Part shown: positions 21,655 to 31,854 of the stretch, piece by piece | How the letters are laid out: every line of letters begins with the position of its first letter | Numbering within the stretch: position 1 is the first letter of the stretch | Assembly (NCBI GenBank): GCA_907163375.1 | Contig: CAJQUW010001638.1 | Span: forward strand, 62,001 to 126,000 | Reading direction: 5' to 3' | DNA length: 64,000 nucleotides | From: Prostheceraeus crozeri | Taxonomy: Eukaryota; Platyhelminthes; Polycladida; Euryleptidae | Program-made: the position numbers and the translations under genes | The notes under the pieces: generated by a model | Told to the model about the DNA's origin: nothing | Databases searched by the model: none | The model's input: only the letters and a program-made list of their open reading frames with translations

Positions 21655-21879
21655 ATTTTGATATCCAACTTGTTGCACACTACTTAGGACTGTACATAGT
21701 ACTTAGTACATCTCGGTAGTATATAAATTGGCAAAATTTTGACTTTTTTAAAACTGCTCAAATAACTTTTTCAACCACGGGAACGCAATTTCCCCAAAAA
21801 ACGGAATCTTTTGATATAAAAATTTTCACTTTATACAGATACTTTTTTGAGTCGTATACCTATGTATTCCTACTCTATG
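21655..21879 (-). mobile_element. hAT-like MITE family, left-end fragment (reverse)
   Basis: It runs from TTTTGATATCCAACTTG to the terminus ACTCTATG at 21879, with the family blocks CTCGGTAGTATATAAATT and CAACCACGGGAACG. Confidence 0.75.
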
Positions 21880-21973
21880 ATGTGTATACAGTGAAAATTT
21901 TTATATCAAAAGATACAGTTTTTTGCGGAGATTACGTCCCAGTGGTCCAAAAAATTATTTGAGCAGTTTTAAA
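21880..21973 (+). mobile_element. hAT-like MITE family, short forward fragment
   Basis: It contains GTATACAGTGAAAATTTTTA and CAAAAAATTATTTGAGCAG in forward orientation. It lacks the terminus and is cut by the next copy at 21974. Confidence 0.65.
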
Positions 21974-22738
21974 CATAGAGTAAATATATTAGGTAGAGTG
22001 GTAACTCCGCATTTAAATCCCCAATGTGTATACACTTTCGATTTTATTGAATGAACTCAAGGGAGATACAGGTGGTATTGTCACAATGTGAGATATGCAA
22101 ATTTTTGCAGTTATACATCATTGTCTTTGAATCTGTGATTTTGCCTTGTCTGATCACGCTTAAGAAGATTCCCTTTAGGTTCAGCAGGAAAACAATTAAT
22201 AGCGCTGGGCAACGAGTTGCCAATTTAACAAACATTAAGTTACCAAGGCTGTCAGGAACGGATTATCTGTAAAATATTATATTTTCACCGACATGATTTT
22301 ATTTCAATAAATTCATTTTTCATTTCTTGAATTTGAATGGTGATGTGGACGCATTTACATCTTTCAAGGTTAATTGAAATCATTGTCTTTGATCATGTTC
22401 TATTCCAGTTGCAGGCTGCCTGTGAAATGATCACGTTTAAGAAAATACTCGAGGGTGAGCATGAAACGAATAGCATGCCCATCGAATTGCTGATTTAACA
22501 AACATTAAATCTCCAAGGCTGTCATTACACTGAGAATCTGTAAAATGCCATCACTCCAGCATTACAATGATGATCACTCAATTCCGTGGCAATTTTCTCA
22601 AAACTGCAAAAATTTGCATATCTCACATTTGGTGACAATGGATCGTGTATGTCCGATGAGTTCATTTAATAAAATCGAAAGTGTATACACATTGGGGATT
22701 AAATAAATGCGTAGTTACCACTCTACAGCTACTCTATG
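21974..22738. mobile_element. Rearranged MITE copy with two right-type ends
   Basis: The left edge begins CATAGAGTAAATATATTAGG, and the right edge, read on the other strand, begins CATAGAGTAGCTGTAGAGTG. Both are then followed by the family's right-end sequence (GGTAACT..., TGTATACACTTTCGATTTTA), so this copy is an inverted duplication of the right half. Internally, 22110-22262 and 22270-22738 repeat overlapping forward segments. Confidence 0.7.
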
Positions 22739-22892
22739 ACCTAAAGCGTGGAGGCATCCGATGACTGACATTGTTCAAGTAAGGATTCGATGCCTCGTCA
22801 TCGAATTGGCTGCAAAATATCTCTACAAACTCGCGAGCTTGCAATTTTTGGGCGAATCTAATAGGATCATAGAATAGGGATAATATACTTAA
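22739..22892. other. Short spacer between MITE copies
   Basis: About 150 bp of unassigned sequence with no recognisable feature. Confidence 0.4.
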
Positions 22893-23448
22893 CATATAGT
22901 AGATATATTAGGTAGAGTGGTAACTCCGCATTTAAATCCCCAATGTGTATACACTTTCGATTTTATTGAATGAACTCAAGGGAGATACAGGTGGTATTGT
23001 CACAATGTGAGATATGCAAATTTTTGCAGTTTTGCTGAAATTGCAACGGAATTCAGTGATCATGATCGTAATGCAGAAGGAATAATGCAGAAGGAATGGG
23101 TTCCTATTACTTTCATGCTCAACCTCAGAGGGTATTTTCTTACGGTGATCATAACACAGGCAACCTTCCACTTGCAGAGCAAAATCACATAATCAAAGAC
23201 AATGATTTCAATTAACTTTGAAAGATGTAAATGGTTCCACATCACTATTCAGATTCAAGAAATGAAGCATGATTTAGTGATCGAATCATGAATCATAAAA
23301 TCATGCCGGTGAAAATTGAATTAGAAACTTGAAATTTCAGCCAAGAAAGAACGAATAATATTGCGATTTTTTCATGAAGACTTTCATTATAACACAATTC
23401 ATGAACTTCTCTTGATAAACAGCTTGATTTCCACTCAGTTGGGATATA
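22893..23448 (-). mobile_element. hAT-like MITE family, copy truncated at the mariner
   Basis: It starts CATATAGTAGATATATTAGG and follows the family to GATTTCCACTCAGTTGGGAT, where the mariner-type element begins. The remaining family sequence does not reappear on the far side of the mariner. Confidence 0.75.
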
Positions 23449-25159
23449 CAGGGTGGCGCACGTAAACCGCCGGATTTTAAACTTTTATTACTCCTCAAAT
23501 ATTCATCCGATCGTCATGAAATTTCGACTCATACTAGTTTGGAGTATAGGATTTATGATTATTATACCTGTTGTACTGAGAATTGTCAGAAAATTCTGAT
23601 TCTATTGACCGAATAACATGTACTCATTTTGTTGACATCGAAAATCTAGATCAAGTTAATTAACTTAACATGAATCGTATTCTGCACAACGAATTGTGCG
23701 CAGTCTTGAAGTGAATATTGTTCAGTTACTTCCATGTCATATAAAATACCATTCGACGATTAAATCACTATCTGAAAAGAATCGAACATAGAAGAATGGA
23801 TGATTATTCGGTTGCAGAACGAGCAAAATGCGCGGCTTGGTACGAATGGCTCAAGAATCCAGTGGAGGTACAAATGCTTTATCATTCAGAGCATGGCAAG
23901 AACGCGAGAGCACCGGATGCCCGTACCATAAAGCGGTGGAACACAAACCTGTTGACCGGTCATCTTCTGAACGAACGGAGCAGAATGTGGAACGAGTTGT
24001 GCAGCACTTCGAGGAGGACCCAAACACATCTACCCGTCGTGCATCTAATGCTCTTCAAGTGAGTCGCCGCACTATCCAGCGCATCTTCCATGACTATGGA
24101 TGGCATCCGTACAAGGTCCAGGTGGTGCAGCGATTACACGAAGAAGATCTGAAAACCGAATGGAGTTCGCAGAACAGGAGCTACAGCGCATCCAAGCCAA
24201 CCCGAGCCATTTAGTGGAACTAACCTGGTCCGATGAAGCTCACTTCCATCTGGATGGTGGTGTGAATCACCACAATTGTCGTTATTGGGCCAACCAGAAC
24301 CCTCACTGGATCAACCAAGAGTCTATGCACTCGCCATGCACCACCGTCTGGGCGGCAATCAGCCAATTAGGTATCTACGGACCGTTCTTCTTCGACACCT
24401 CCGTCAACAAGGATCGGTATCTCAAGATGCTACAGGAGGAATTTTGGCCAGCGGTGCAGTTGGACAGAAGAGGCAGGAGCATCATATTCATGCAGGATGG
24501 TGCACATCCACACTGGGGACTTCCTGTGCGTGAGTGGTTGAATAAGAAGATGCCTAACAGATGGATGGGACGTGGATCTCCTAACATGCCCTGGCCACCG
24601 CGTTCACCTGACCTGACGCCTTGCGATTTCTTCTTGTGGGATTTTGTCAAGTCCGAGTTTTACCATACACGGCCAACATCCATGCAAGACCTGAAGGACC
24701 GCATCATACAAGCATTTCAAGAAGTGACAACTAAGATGTGTCGAGAAACTGCTCTGGCCTACCAAAAGCGACTCGAATCCGTCCTCGAGAATGGAGGAGG
24801 ACACGTTGAAGTTCGATGACTACTGACACTTTTTTCTTATGTTTTTCATTTAATAAATGTTTTCTATGACATTTACCTTAATTCGTTTTGGTCATTATTG
24901 ATAAAGACGTGGGGGAAATAAAGGGAAAAGTTTATCATTAAGTTTTACATGTTAAGATACATTGTTGGTATGTCAACAAAATGAGTACATGTTATTCGGT
25001 CAATAGAATCAGAATTTTCTGACAATTCTCAGTACAACAGGTATAATAATCATAAATCCTATACTCCAAACTAGTATGAGTCGAAATTTCATGACGATCG
25101 GATGAATATTTGAGGAGTAATAAAAGTTTAAAATCCGGCGGTTTACGTGCGCCACCCTG
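23449..25159 (+). mobile_element. Mariner-type DNA transposon with 190-bp terminal inverted repeats
   Basis: The terminal repeats are 23449-23638 and 24970-25159, both starting CAGGGTGGCGCACGTAAACC. As far as I can read they match at every position. TA dinucleotides flank both ends. The 1711-bp element contains a transposase frame that is broken twice. On the right it abuts a (TA)n tract that may have served as target. Confidence 0.9.
23796..24819 (+). pseudogene. Mariner-type transposase with two frameshifts
   Basis: It starts MDDYSVAERAKCAAWYEWL with a helix-turn-helix region (APDARTIKRW), shifts frame between about 23965 and 23980, continues QNVERVVQHFEEDPNTSTRR and SRRTIQRIFHDYGWHPYKVQ, then shifts again near 24155. 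The catalytic domain follows intact: ELTWSDEAHFHLDG (first Asp), IIFMQDGAHPHW (second Asp) and PWPPRSPDLTPCDFFLWDF (third Asp). I count 42 residues between the second and third Asp. The DGAHPHW and LTPCDFFLWD motifs place it with insect-type IS630/mariner-like transposases, not with Tc1. Its role would be cut-and-paste transposition at TA. The two shifts make this copy inactive unless they are sequencing errors. Confidence 0.85.
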
Positions 25160-25194
<35 letters not shown>

Positions 25195-25195
25195 T
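25160..25195. repeat. (TA)n microsatellite at the mariner/LINE junction
   Basis: About 34 bp of TA repeats, probably the simple-repeat 3' tail of the adjacent minus-strand LINE. Confidence 0.85.
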
Positions 25196-25240
25196 CGTAT
25201 GCTAGAAGACAGTACAACGAATAAGCAGAAATACAACAAG

Positions 25241-26100
25241 TCAAAATTTGAAGTTCTTCAGCCACAGGATAGCGTCAGTGGAGGCCTGGTGTAGATATTT
25301 TAGTCCGCCACGGAAGGATTTGATCGGACAGTTCTCCACGATGTGCGACATCGTCTGCACCTCTCCACAGGAGCATAAAGGGGATTCCTGAGCTCCCCAG
25401 CGATGTAGAGAATCCTTACAAGGGCCGGCACTTGTCCTGAAACGGTTCAGCAGGGTCCACTGGGCTCGTTGAAGATCAAAACCAGGGATTTGCATTGCTG
25501 GGTCGTCGATCAGGAATTTATTTTGCACATTGCTGTTCTGCCAACTCTCCTTCCAAGCCAGGTTCAGGTCGAATTTTGAACAGGGTTTTTTCTCCAAATC
25601 GGTTGGCGGGAATTCAATCGCAGGGCAGGTGGGTTCCGTAGGTCTTCGTGAATGGGAAGGTCGGGGTTGCGCTGAAGCTTCTCCAGGAGGTTTGATGTTG
25701 TCTTCTCTCTTCGGAGTGGTGGAGGGGGGATGTTGCAAAGCATTGGTAGCCATGCCGTATTGGTGCACCGGATTGTACCGCTAATGGTGCGCATGGTTTG
25801 GTTCAGATGAACATCGATTGCACTGCAGTGAGTACATAGAGTTTTTCCAAACTGGTGCGCTGTATTCAGCAGCAGAATAAAACTGCTCAAGAGCAGAGGC
25901 TCGTGAAGTCTCGGCATTGGCTCCCCATGTCGTTCCTGTCAGCATACTTAACAGATTGTTTCTTGTTCTCACTTGGGCTGCGGTCTTCTGGAGATGGTGT
26001 TTGTAGGTTAGGGATCTGTCGAGTGTTACGCCGAGATAGACGGGCTTAGGATCGTGCTTCAATCGGTTACTGTTGACAAAGATGTCCCGCTCAGAATTTT
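25241..26100 (-). pseudogene. LINE ORF2 C-terminal region with Cys/His motif
   Basis: Three overlapping frames carry the rest of ORF2: KPVYLGVTLDRSLTYKHHLQ and WGANAETSRASALEQFYSAA, then a shift near 25850 to TMRTISGTIRCTNTAWLPML, then a shift near 25560 to KFDLNLAWKESWQNS and LNRFRTSAGPCKDSLHRWGA. The end reads SPLCSCGEVQTMSHIVENCP, a C-C-H-C cluster common at the C-terminus of Jockey-like LINE proteins. It ends at 25241. Confidence 0.8.
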
Positions 26101-27006
26101 TCTTGCATTGTGTAGGTGGAAGACACTTGATACAGTTTTTGATGTGCTTGGTTGGAGATGCCACGTTTTGCAGTAGTTGGCAATCTGGCTCATATCGGCG
26201 TTGATAACGGTGTTCAACTTGTTGAATTCCTTTGCTTGGTAAGCTATGCAGATGTCGTCTGCATAAATGAACTTCCTGCTCTTTGTCATTGGGAGGTCAT
26301 TGATGTAAAGGTTAAAAAGGATCGGGGCTAATATGGATCCTTGTGCCAAGCCGTTGATTTGCCGCCGCCATGAGCTAGATCGGTCAACAATATGAACTCG
26401 AAATGTACGGTTCTGCAAGAATGAAGACACAATGTTGGTCACCCAGTTAGGTAGGATTTTCGATATTTTCGCTAAAAGTCCTTTCTGCCAGATGGTGTCG
26501 TAGGCTGTCGTCAAATCTAGGAAAACAGCGCCAGTTTTCAGTTTCTTCTGATAGCCATTTTCAATGAAAGTTGTCAGGGCCAGAATCTGATCTTGAGTAC
26601 TTCTGTGTTTTCTGAACCCAGCTTGTGTGACGTCTAGAGTCTCTTCGACGATTGGGCTAATGCGATGGAAGATAATTCTTTCAAGAAGCTTGCTAGTCAC
26701 AGACAGCAAGGAGATAGGGCGGTAGCAAGATGGACAGGTCGAATCTTTTCCAGGTTTGGGGATCGCAAGTACTTTCGCCTTTCTCCATTGCTTCGGGATA
26801 TTATTTTCGTTGACACAGCGTGTTAAGAATCGAGAGAGCCACTTGCCTGCTGCTGGGCCGAGATTTCTCAAAAATTCAGGGAAAATATTGTCATAGCCTG
26901 CTGCTTTCCAACATTTGAGTTCTTTAATGGCTTTGGAGAGTTCATCAGTGGTGATGTCTGTGGGTTCGTAACCAGTGGTCTCGGTGTTGCGGTGCCATGC
27001 GCGCCA
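26059..27006 (-). pseudogene. LINE reverse transcriptase
   Basis: Continuing in frame from the stop codon: AIKELKCWKAAGYDNIFPEF, KAKVLAIPKPGKD, CYRPISLLSVTSKLLERIIF, AGFRKHRSTQDQIL, VFLDLTTAYDTIWQ (first catalytic Asp), GLAQGSILAPILFNLYINDL (GLPQGS-type loop with Ala in place of Pro) and FIYADDICIAY (YADD). The frame slips near 26095 in an A-rich run after SVFHLHNARK. It is inactive as it stands. Confidence 0.85.
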
Positions 27007-27891
27007 TTATTTCTTGATTATTCTTTCGGGCTCATGTTTAGGCGGAGCTTTGCCCAAATTCACCAGATGAGTTGCTACTGGGTTTGGTATGATGCTCGGC
27101 CTGGAGGGCGTTGCCCGTTGTTGACCAGTGTTTAGTTGGCGAATAAGATGCCAACTTATGCGGCTTGAGTGTGTGAAGTCGAGGTCTGACGTGGCTTCTT
27201 CCCAGCGACCTCTACGGGAGTTGTTCAGAGCTTCTATGAAGTGGTCGGCAACATCTCCGTCTCCGGTTCGATCGTACTCGTCAAGGAGGACTTTGCAAGC
27301 TTCGTCGAAGCAAGGCGCGTATAGAGTCCTGAGACCTCGGGGGATGCTTCTTTTCGCGGCCATAAAAATTGTATTGCAAAAGCGATCATATGCTTCGGAC
27401 AGAGGGATGGAGTGTGGAATACAAACACATGATCTGTCAAGTAGTTCTTCAAATGTTTTCCAGTTGGCTTTTTGGAAGTTCCATCTAGGTTTCGGCAGGG
27501 ATTTTATGAGTGGTATCCGTGTCCCAACGTGCAATAGTATTGGGCAGTGTTGGCTTTTTGGGAACCTGTCGAGTACCGTCGTCAGACTTGGAAGTGGTTG
27601 TCCGTTTTGTTCTGAAACCCAGCACAGGTCAGGGTTGTAGTACTTGCTCCATCGGTCAGAGTGAAAGGTGCCATGTTGCTTGAGATCTATTGCGAGGCTA
27701 AGGTTGGTTTGTGAAGCCCAGTTCACCAACCAGTCACCATTCTCGTCGTCTGAGTCGTAGCCCCAGGTTGTGTGGTGGCTGTTGAAGTCGCCCACATGGA
27801 TTGCTGGATGTTGATGAGAAGGTATAGGCGATGTTGTCGCATTTAGCAATTTATATTTTTCCCCTTGCACAATGATTTGAATTGTACACAA
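27007..27891 (-). pseudogene. LINE endonuclease, C-terminal two thirds
   Basis: The key motifs are PAIHVGDFNSHHTTWGYDSD (Asp/Asn block), CWVSEQNG, then RFPKSQHCPILLHVG, where the usual SDH histidine block reads SQH. The linker follows. It ends at an in-frame TAA (27007-27009); the same frame then continues as the reverse transcriptase. The N-terminal Asn and Glu blocks are not present. Confidence 0.8.
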
Positions 27892-27897
27892 TGCAGT

Positions 27898-28069
27898 CTA
27901 ATAAAGTAGAATTTAAAGTCCTTGTATTTTTTTGTAATTTTCTTCGAATTTTGGAGAGTTTTGAGGCCAAATTTTTCGAAATTTAAGGCCAAATTTGCGT
28001 GGTCAAAAAATTACTTTAGTTACAATCATATTTTTTGAAAATTCCTTATTACTAGGCAATTGAAAATAA
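27898..28069. other. AT-rich spacer
   Basis: No feature recognised between the LINE and the next repeat. Confidence 0.4.
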
Positions 28070-28446
28070 ATAGAAAGATGTCCTCAGACTTGAACAATTT
28101 AAGCACAATTCAATGCCCAGGCGAACAACAGAATAGGAATATAATGCATTAATATTTCGTCAATGCCCAGGCGAACTGGCACTCTGCAATCTTTATGATT
28201 ATCAGCCGCACGGCAAAGCCAGGATAAATAAACGCAGAGAAGCCTGTTATGCAGTCCTTCAGCTTGTTCAGCCATTCTAGATATTTTAAGCTAGTTTGGG
28301 CCATTCCGAGCCGTACTGACGAGACCCTGTAGGGCGAAGCGCAGCGTCTACGGCTGCCAAAGAATTGTTGTGCTTAAATTGTTCAAGTCTGAGGGCATCT
28401 TTCTATTCAATGCCCGGGCGAACTGGCACTCTGCAATCTTTATAAT
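28070..28446. repeat. Small repeat element carrying a hammerhead motif
   Basis: Inverted arms at about 28070-28115 and 28363-28408 share AATAGAAAGATG and AGACTTGAACAATTTAAGCA. The word TCAATGCCCAGGCGAAC occurs at 28120, 28160 and (one change) 28407; the last two extend into GGCACTCTGCAATCTTTAT. A hammerhead-like fold lies between the arms. There is no coding potential. The layout fits a small ribozyme-bearing retroelement or a MITE that captured one. Confidence 0.65.
28310..28354 (+). ncRNA. Hammerhead ribozyme-like motif
   Basis: Stem I is GCCGTA/TACGGC, six perfect pairs. The core is CTGACGA, followed by an imperfect stem II (GACCC, loop TGTA, GGGC). Then GAAG stands where GAAA is expected, a short stem III (CG, loop CAG, CG), and GTC before the predicted cleavage after 28348. 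The GAAG change weakens one closing pair to G-U, so activity is uncertain. The order is that of type I hammerheads. Confidence 0.65.
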
Positions 28447-30385
28447 TGAAAATAGGCGCAGAAATTGCAAATTTTAATCAAACTTGTATTCACGTTAGTG
28501 GTGGGGACTATAGATGAAGGTCTATGTAAAAAACTGAGTCAATGCAGGACTACTTGTTGCTTTTCATTTTGAAAATTTGAAATTGATTGTGCTAAGCATT
28601 TATCCAGAGGTTTATCAAAATACAATTCACTTGAACAGGCATAGGTCCTTCTTACTTGCATCTTCAGTCTAATTTTACATTGAATTGCTTGTTGAGAAAT
28701 AAGGTCATCTGTTGTCGCCAATACCATCATATTATATACTTCACGTGGACTATGAAATGTAATGATGTGATCTTAAAGACGCACCGTGTTAAGTGGCAGC
28801 ATCTTTGAATCTCTACTAATCACATACAAGTATTCCAACATCAGCATTTTTTTCATGTGAAAATTATGTGATGGGAAAAAGAAATATTGCGTCAAAATAA
28901 AGGCGAGTGTGCTGCTTTCAGGAAAGTATTTGTACTTATCAATAGTACGCTAATCCTTGCAGATTGACAAATTATCAGATGTTGCATCTTCTTTTTAGTT
29001 GTTTACAAAACCTTGACATTAGCAATGATTTCAATGATTACAACTATAAGCGAGGAGTATGGTTATCAGTCATCCATTCAGGTTAGAATTTGTAGGTTGT
29101 CACTACCTCCGAATGTTTTGGTTTTAACAGCATTGGGTTATTCCCGTGATCAAGTCGGCAGGACGACGAAGCGTCGGATGTCATTACAAGAAGCTTTATT
29201 CAAAATATATATAAGGTCGTGAATTGGGATTGAAATTTTTTTCTAATGTTTACAGGGATGAGAATTTTCTGCGAATTTGTATTAGTAATAACTAATAACT
29301 CTGCTTTAAATATTATTTTTTGGCCTTTTTGGGCCTCCTTGAAATAATGGAAATTATAATGGGAATGGATTAAATGCATATCATACTATTCAATGGTGCA
29401 TATCCTCTCATTTGCCTTTCATAATCCAGTCTTTGTGTGTTCATCCCCGTACTTTCACTCTATAACTACATTAAAAACGCTCAATATAAAGCAGCACCTA
29501 AAATCCAAACCTTTCACTATACCAATTGGCATGTAAAAAAGGAAAGAATTCCAAATCTAGAAAAGCATGTTCTTAATTGCACAATCTGGCACAGCAAGAG
29601 TAGCAAGATAACAAAGGTGTGCTCACTGATACAAACTTGACAATAATACGCAGTCTTATAAAGATAACTTGATAATAAAATCATGACTCTAAATCTGATA
29701 CATGTACAAAACAAAAATTAACAAACATATGCTAACACACTTGTACAAACTCTCTTATAGTGTCAATACCTTATAATGAAATGACGAAGTGGTGTAAGCG
29801 ACACTTTATAAAAATGAGGATTTTGAACATTGTAATGTTCACAATATACCTGAATATTGAGTTTTTAACTTAACTTAACTAGCAAAAAATTGGCTTCCTG
29901 AAAAGAATGAATCTTCCTATCCCATCAATGTAATGTGAAATCTTGCTTCTGCTCGATCTACTGAAAAGTTTAGAAATGTCACTTGTGCCACTTCGTCAAG
30001 GGATGTTATATAAATCTTTATAATGCATCTAGAACAAGCCGATATGGAAGTAGATAACGATGTGGTTTTACAAATAACATTACAAAGCCTACACGCCAAG
30101 CTAAAAATGCAGCATCTGTATGCAATTCTAGACTCGCAACCAGAATTCAAATCTGTTTCGTCATAGAAATGCAAGCGATTGAGATCATTTTCGCTATCAG
30201 TACATCATCTCAAATTACAAAAGCTCAACTAAGGTTTCTGTTATACAAAAATAGACAACACATTTTGTAAATTTTGCGATTTGCTGCATTCCGCTTGATC
30301 TCAGATTTCTTGCACTTGAAGAATGAAGTTTATTGGACAGTCAAACTGAAGGCGTCATAAAATAATTCTAAAACACTTACATCAA
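28447..30385. other. No gene recognised
   Basis: AT-rich sequence with only short frames lacking motifs. No RNA gene or clear repeat was identified by eye. Confidence 0.5.
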
Positions 30386-31092
30386 ACCAAGTTCAAGTCC
30401 CTGAAGTTAGCAACCAACGTTAGCACCAACTTTTTTCAAAAATTTTGCTGAAAGATGAAAACCAGCTCACTTATGTAAAAAATGAGAAAAATATGCCTCT
30501 GGCACCAAAAACGCCGTTTGAAAATCATAACATGACAAAAAAGTACATTTTATGTCAAAAAATGCAAAAAAGTTGGTGCTAGCGTTAGTGCTAGTCTCCT
30601 GACAACACAAAAAATATGCTCAAAAATTCCACTCAAATCGAGGTCCACTCATTTCAAATGAATTTGCTCACAGCCATCCAGCATCTATCTCCGCAAATCT
30701 GGCTTCGCAGAGACCGGGAAAATTAGAAAAAAATACAAAAAAGTTGATTACTAGCCTCCTGACAGCACAAAATAATTTGCTCAACGCCGATTCCACTCAT
30801 CTGGATTGCTTTGACAAATTCAATTGAGATGAGTGGAGCTCGATTTGAGTGGAATCGGCGTTGAGCAAATTATTTTGTGCTATCAGGAGGCTAGTAATCA
30901 ACTTTTTTGCATTTTTTGACATAAAATGTACTTTTTTGTCATGTTATGATTTTCAAACGGCGTTTTTGGTGCCAGAGGCAAATCTTTCTCGTTTTTTACA
31001 TTAGTGAGCTGGTTTTCATCTTTCAGCAAAATTTTTGAAAAAAGTTGGTGCTAACGTTGGTTGCTAACTTCAGGGACTTGAACTCGGTTCAT
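30386..31092. repeat. Large foldback element (about 700 bp)
   Basis: Outer arms of about 190 bp (30386-30575 and 30897-31092) share AGTTCAAGTCCCTGAAGTTA, CAACTTTTTTCAAAAATTTT and AAAACGCCGTTTGAAAATCA. A second nested pair (about 30745-30812 and 30838-30905) shares GATTACTAGCCTCCTGACAG (one change) and CAACGCCGATTCCACTCA. The loop holds a few tens of bases. It is non-coding, and no clear target duplication was seen. Confidence 0.85.
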
Positions 31093-31094
31093 GT

Positions 31095-31262
31095 CAGTGC
31101 CGCTTCAATCTTCTTGGATGCTGCCCAACCACTTCTAATTCTGTTATTCGCTTCTTTGAGCCGATGACCATTTGGTGTTATGATTTGACCCAAATATTTG
31201 TGTTCTTCAGCTTGTGTGATGAAGTGCCTATTCATCTTCATTGTGCTGCTTGTGCTTTGCGT
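31095..31262 (-). pseudogene. Short LINE reverse transcriptase fragment
   Basis: The minus strand reads RHFITQAEEHKYLGQIITPN then RIRSGWAASKKIEAAL, the KYLG...G region just after the palm of many LINE reverse transcriptases. About 55 codons remain, directly abutting the foldback element. Confidence 0.7.
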
Positions 31263-31664
31263 CATGTCCTTCGGTGTTTACAGTGCACAAATTAAAAGAC
31301 GACTGAAGCAAAAGTTATCTTGAAAATAATTATTTGCATGGAATCATTAGACCTACTCAATACGGACGCCAGACGTTACTTGAACTACATGTACTCTCAT
31401 GAAATAGTTGCAGCTCCTAGATCTTTTTATAGTTAAAAGTTGCAGTTAAAAACTGGTGCGGCATTTGGAAAAACTGGTCTTGATTACAAAAGGGAATTAA
31501 ATGAATAATCATCACTTACGTAAACAATGAAACACAGTGCTTTCTATTGTGAGAATCCAACGATTTTCAGAAATTACGAAAAAGTACAAATGATTGCCTG
31601 TAGAGTAGAACATGAAGCATGTAAAATGAATCAGTTGCAGCAACTAAAATTTGGTCTCCATTTA

Positions 31665-31854
31665 CAGTTGAGTCTCATTACTCCGGTCTTACTCCATGTT
31701 TTCTAGTTTGTTCGTTTGAATTTACTGTATTTAGATTAGTCACATGCATGTCACATGTCGTGAATACAATACAATACTGTTTCTAATCCGGTTGTCGCTT
31801 TCATCCATCCACTGGTCTGGTAACGGAGACGGTCGGATTAATAAGACTCGACTG
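31665..31854. mobile_element. Small MITE with CAGT(C/T)GAGTCT termini
   Basis: The ends CAGTTGAGTCTCATTACTCC and, on the other strand, CAGTCGAGTCTTATTAATCC define a 190-bp non-coding element. The left flank is TA; the right flank has TG. It is a probable Tc1/mariner- or pogo-type derivative. Confidence 0.6.

Larger units (their letters stand above)
25196..27897 (-). mobile_element. Third non-LTR retrotransposon (Jockey/BS-like), 5'-truncated
   Basis: It reads from about 27897 to 25196 on the minus strand: partial endonuclease, reverse transcriptase, and a C-terminal region with a cysteine-rich motif, ending in a (TA)n tail at 25160-25195. The N-terminal third of the endonuclease is missing, as expected for 5'-truncated LINE insertions. 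It has one nonsense codon and at least three frameshifts. Its GC content is higher than its surroundings. Confidence 0.85.
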
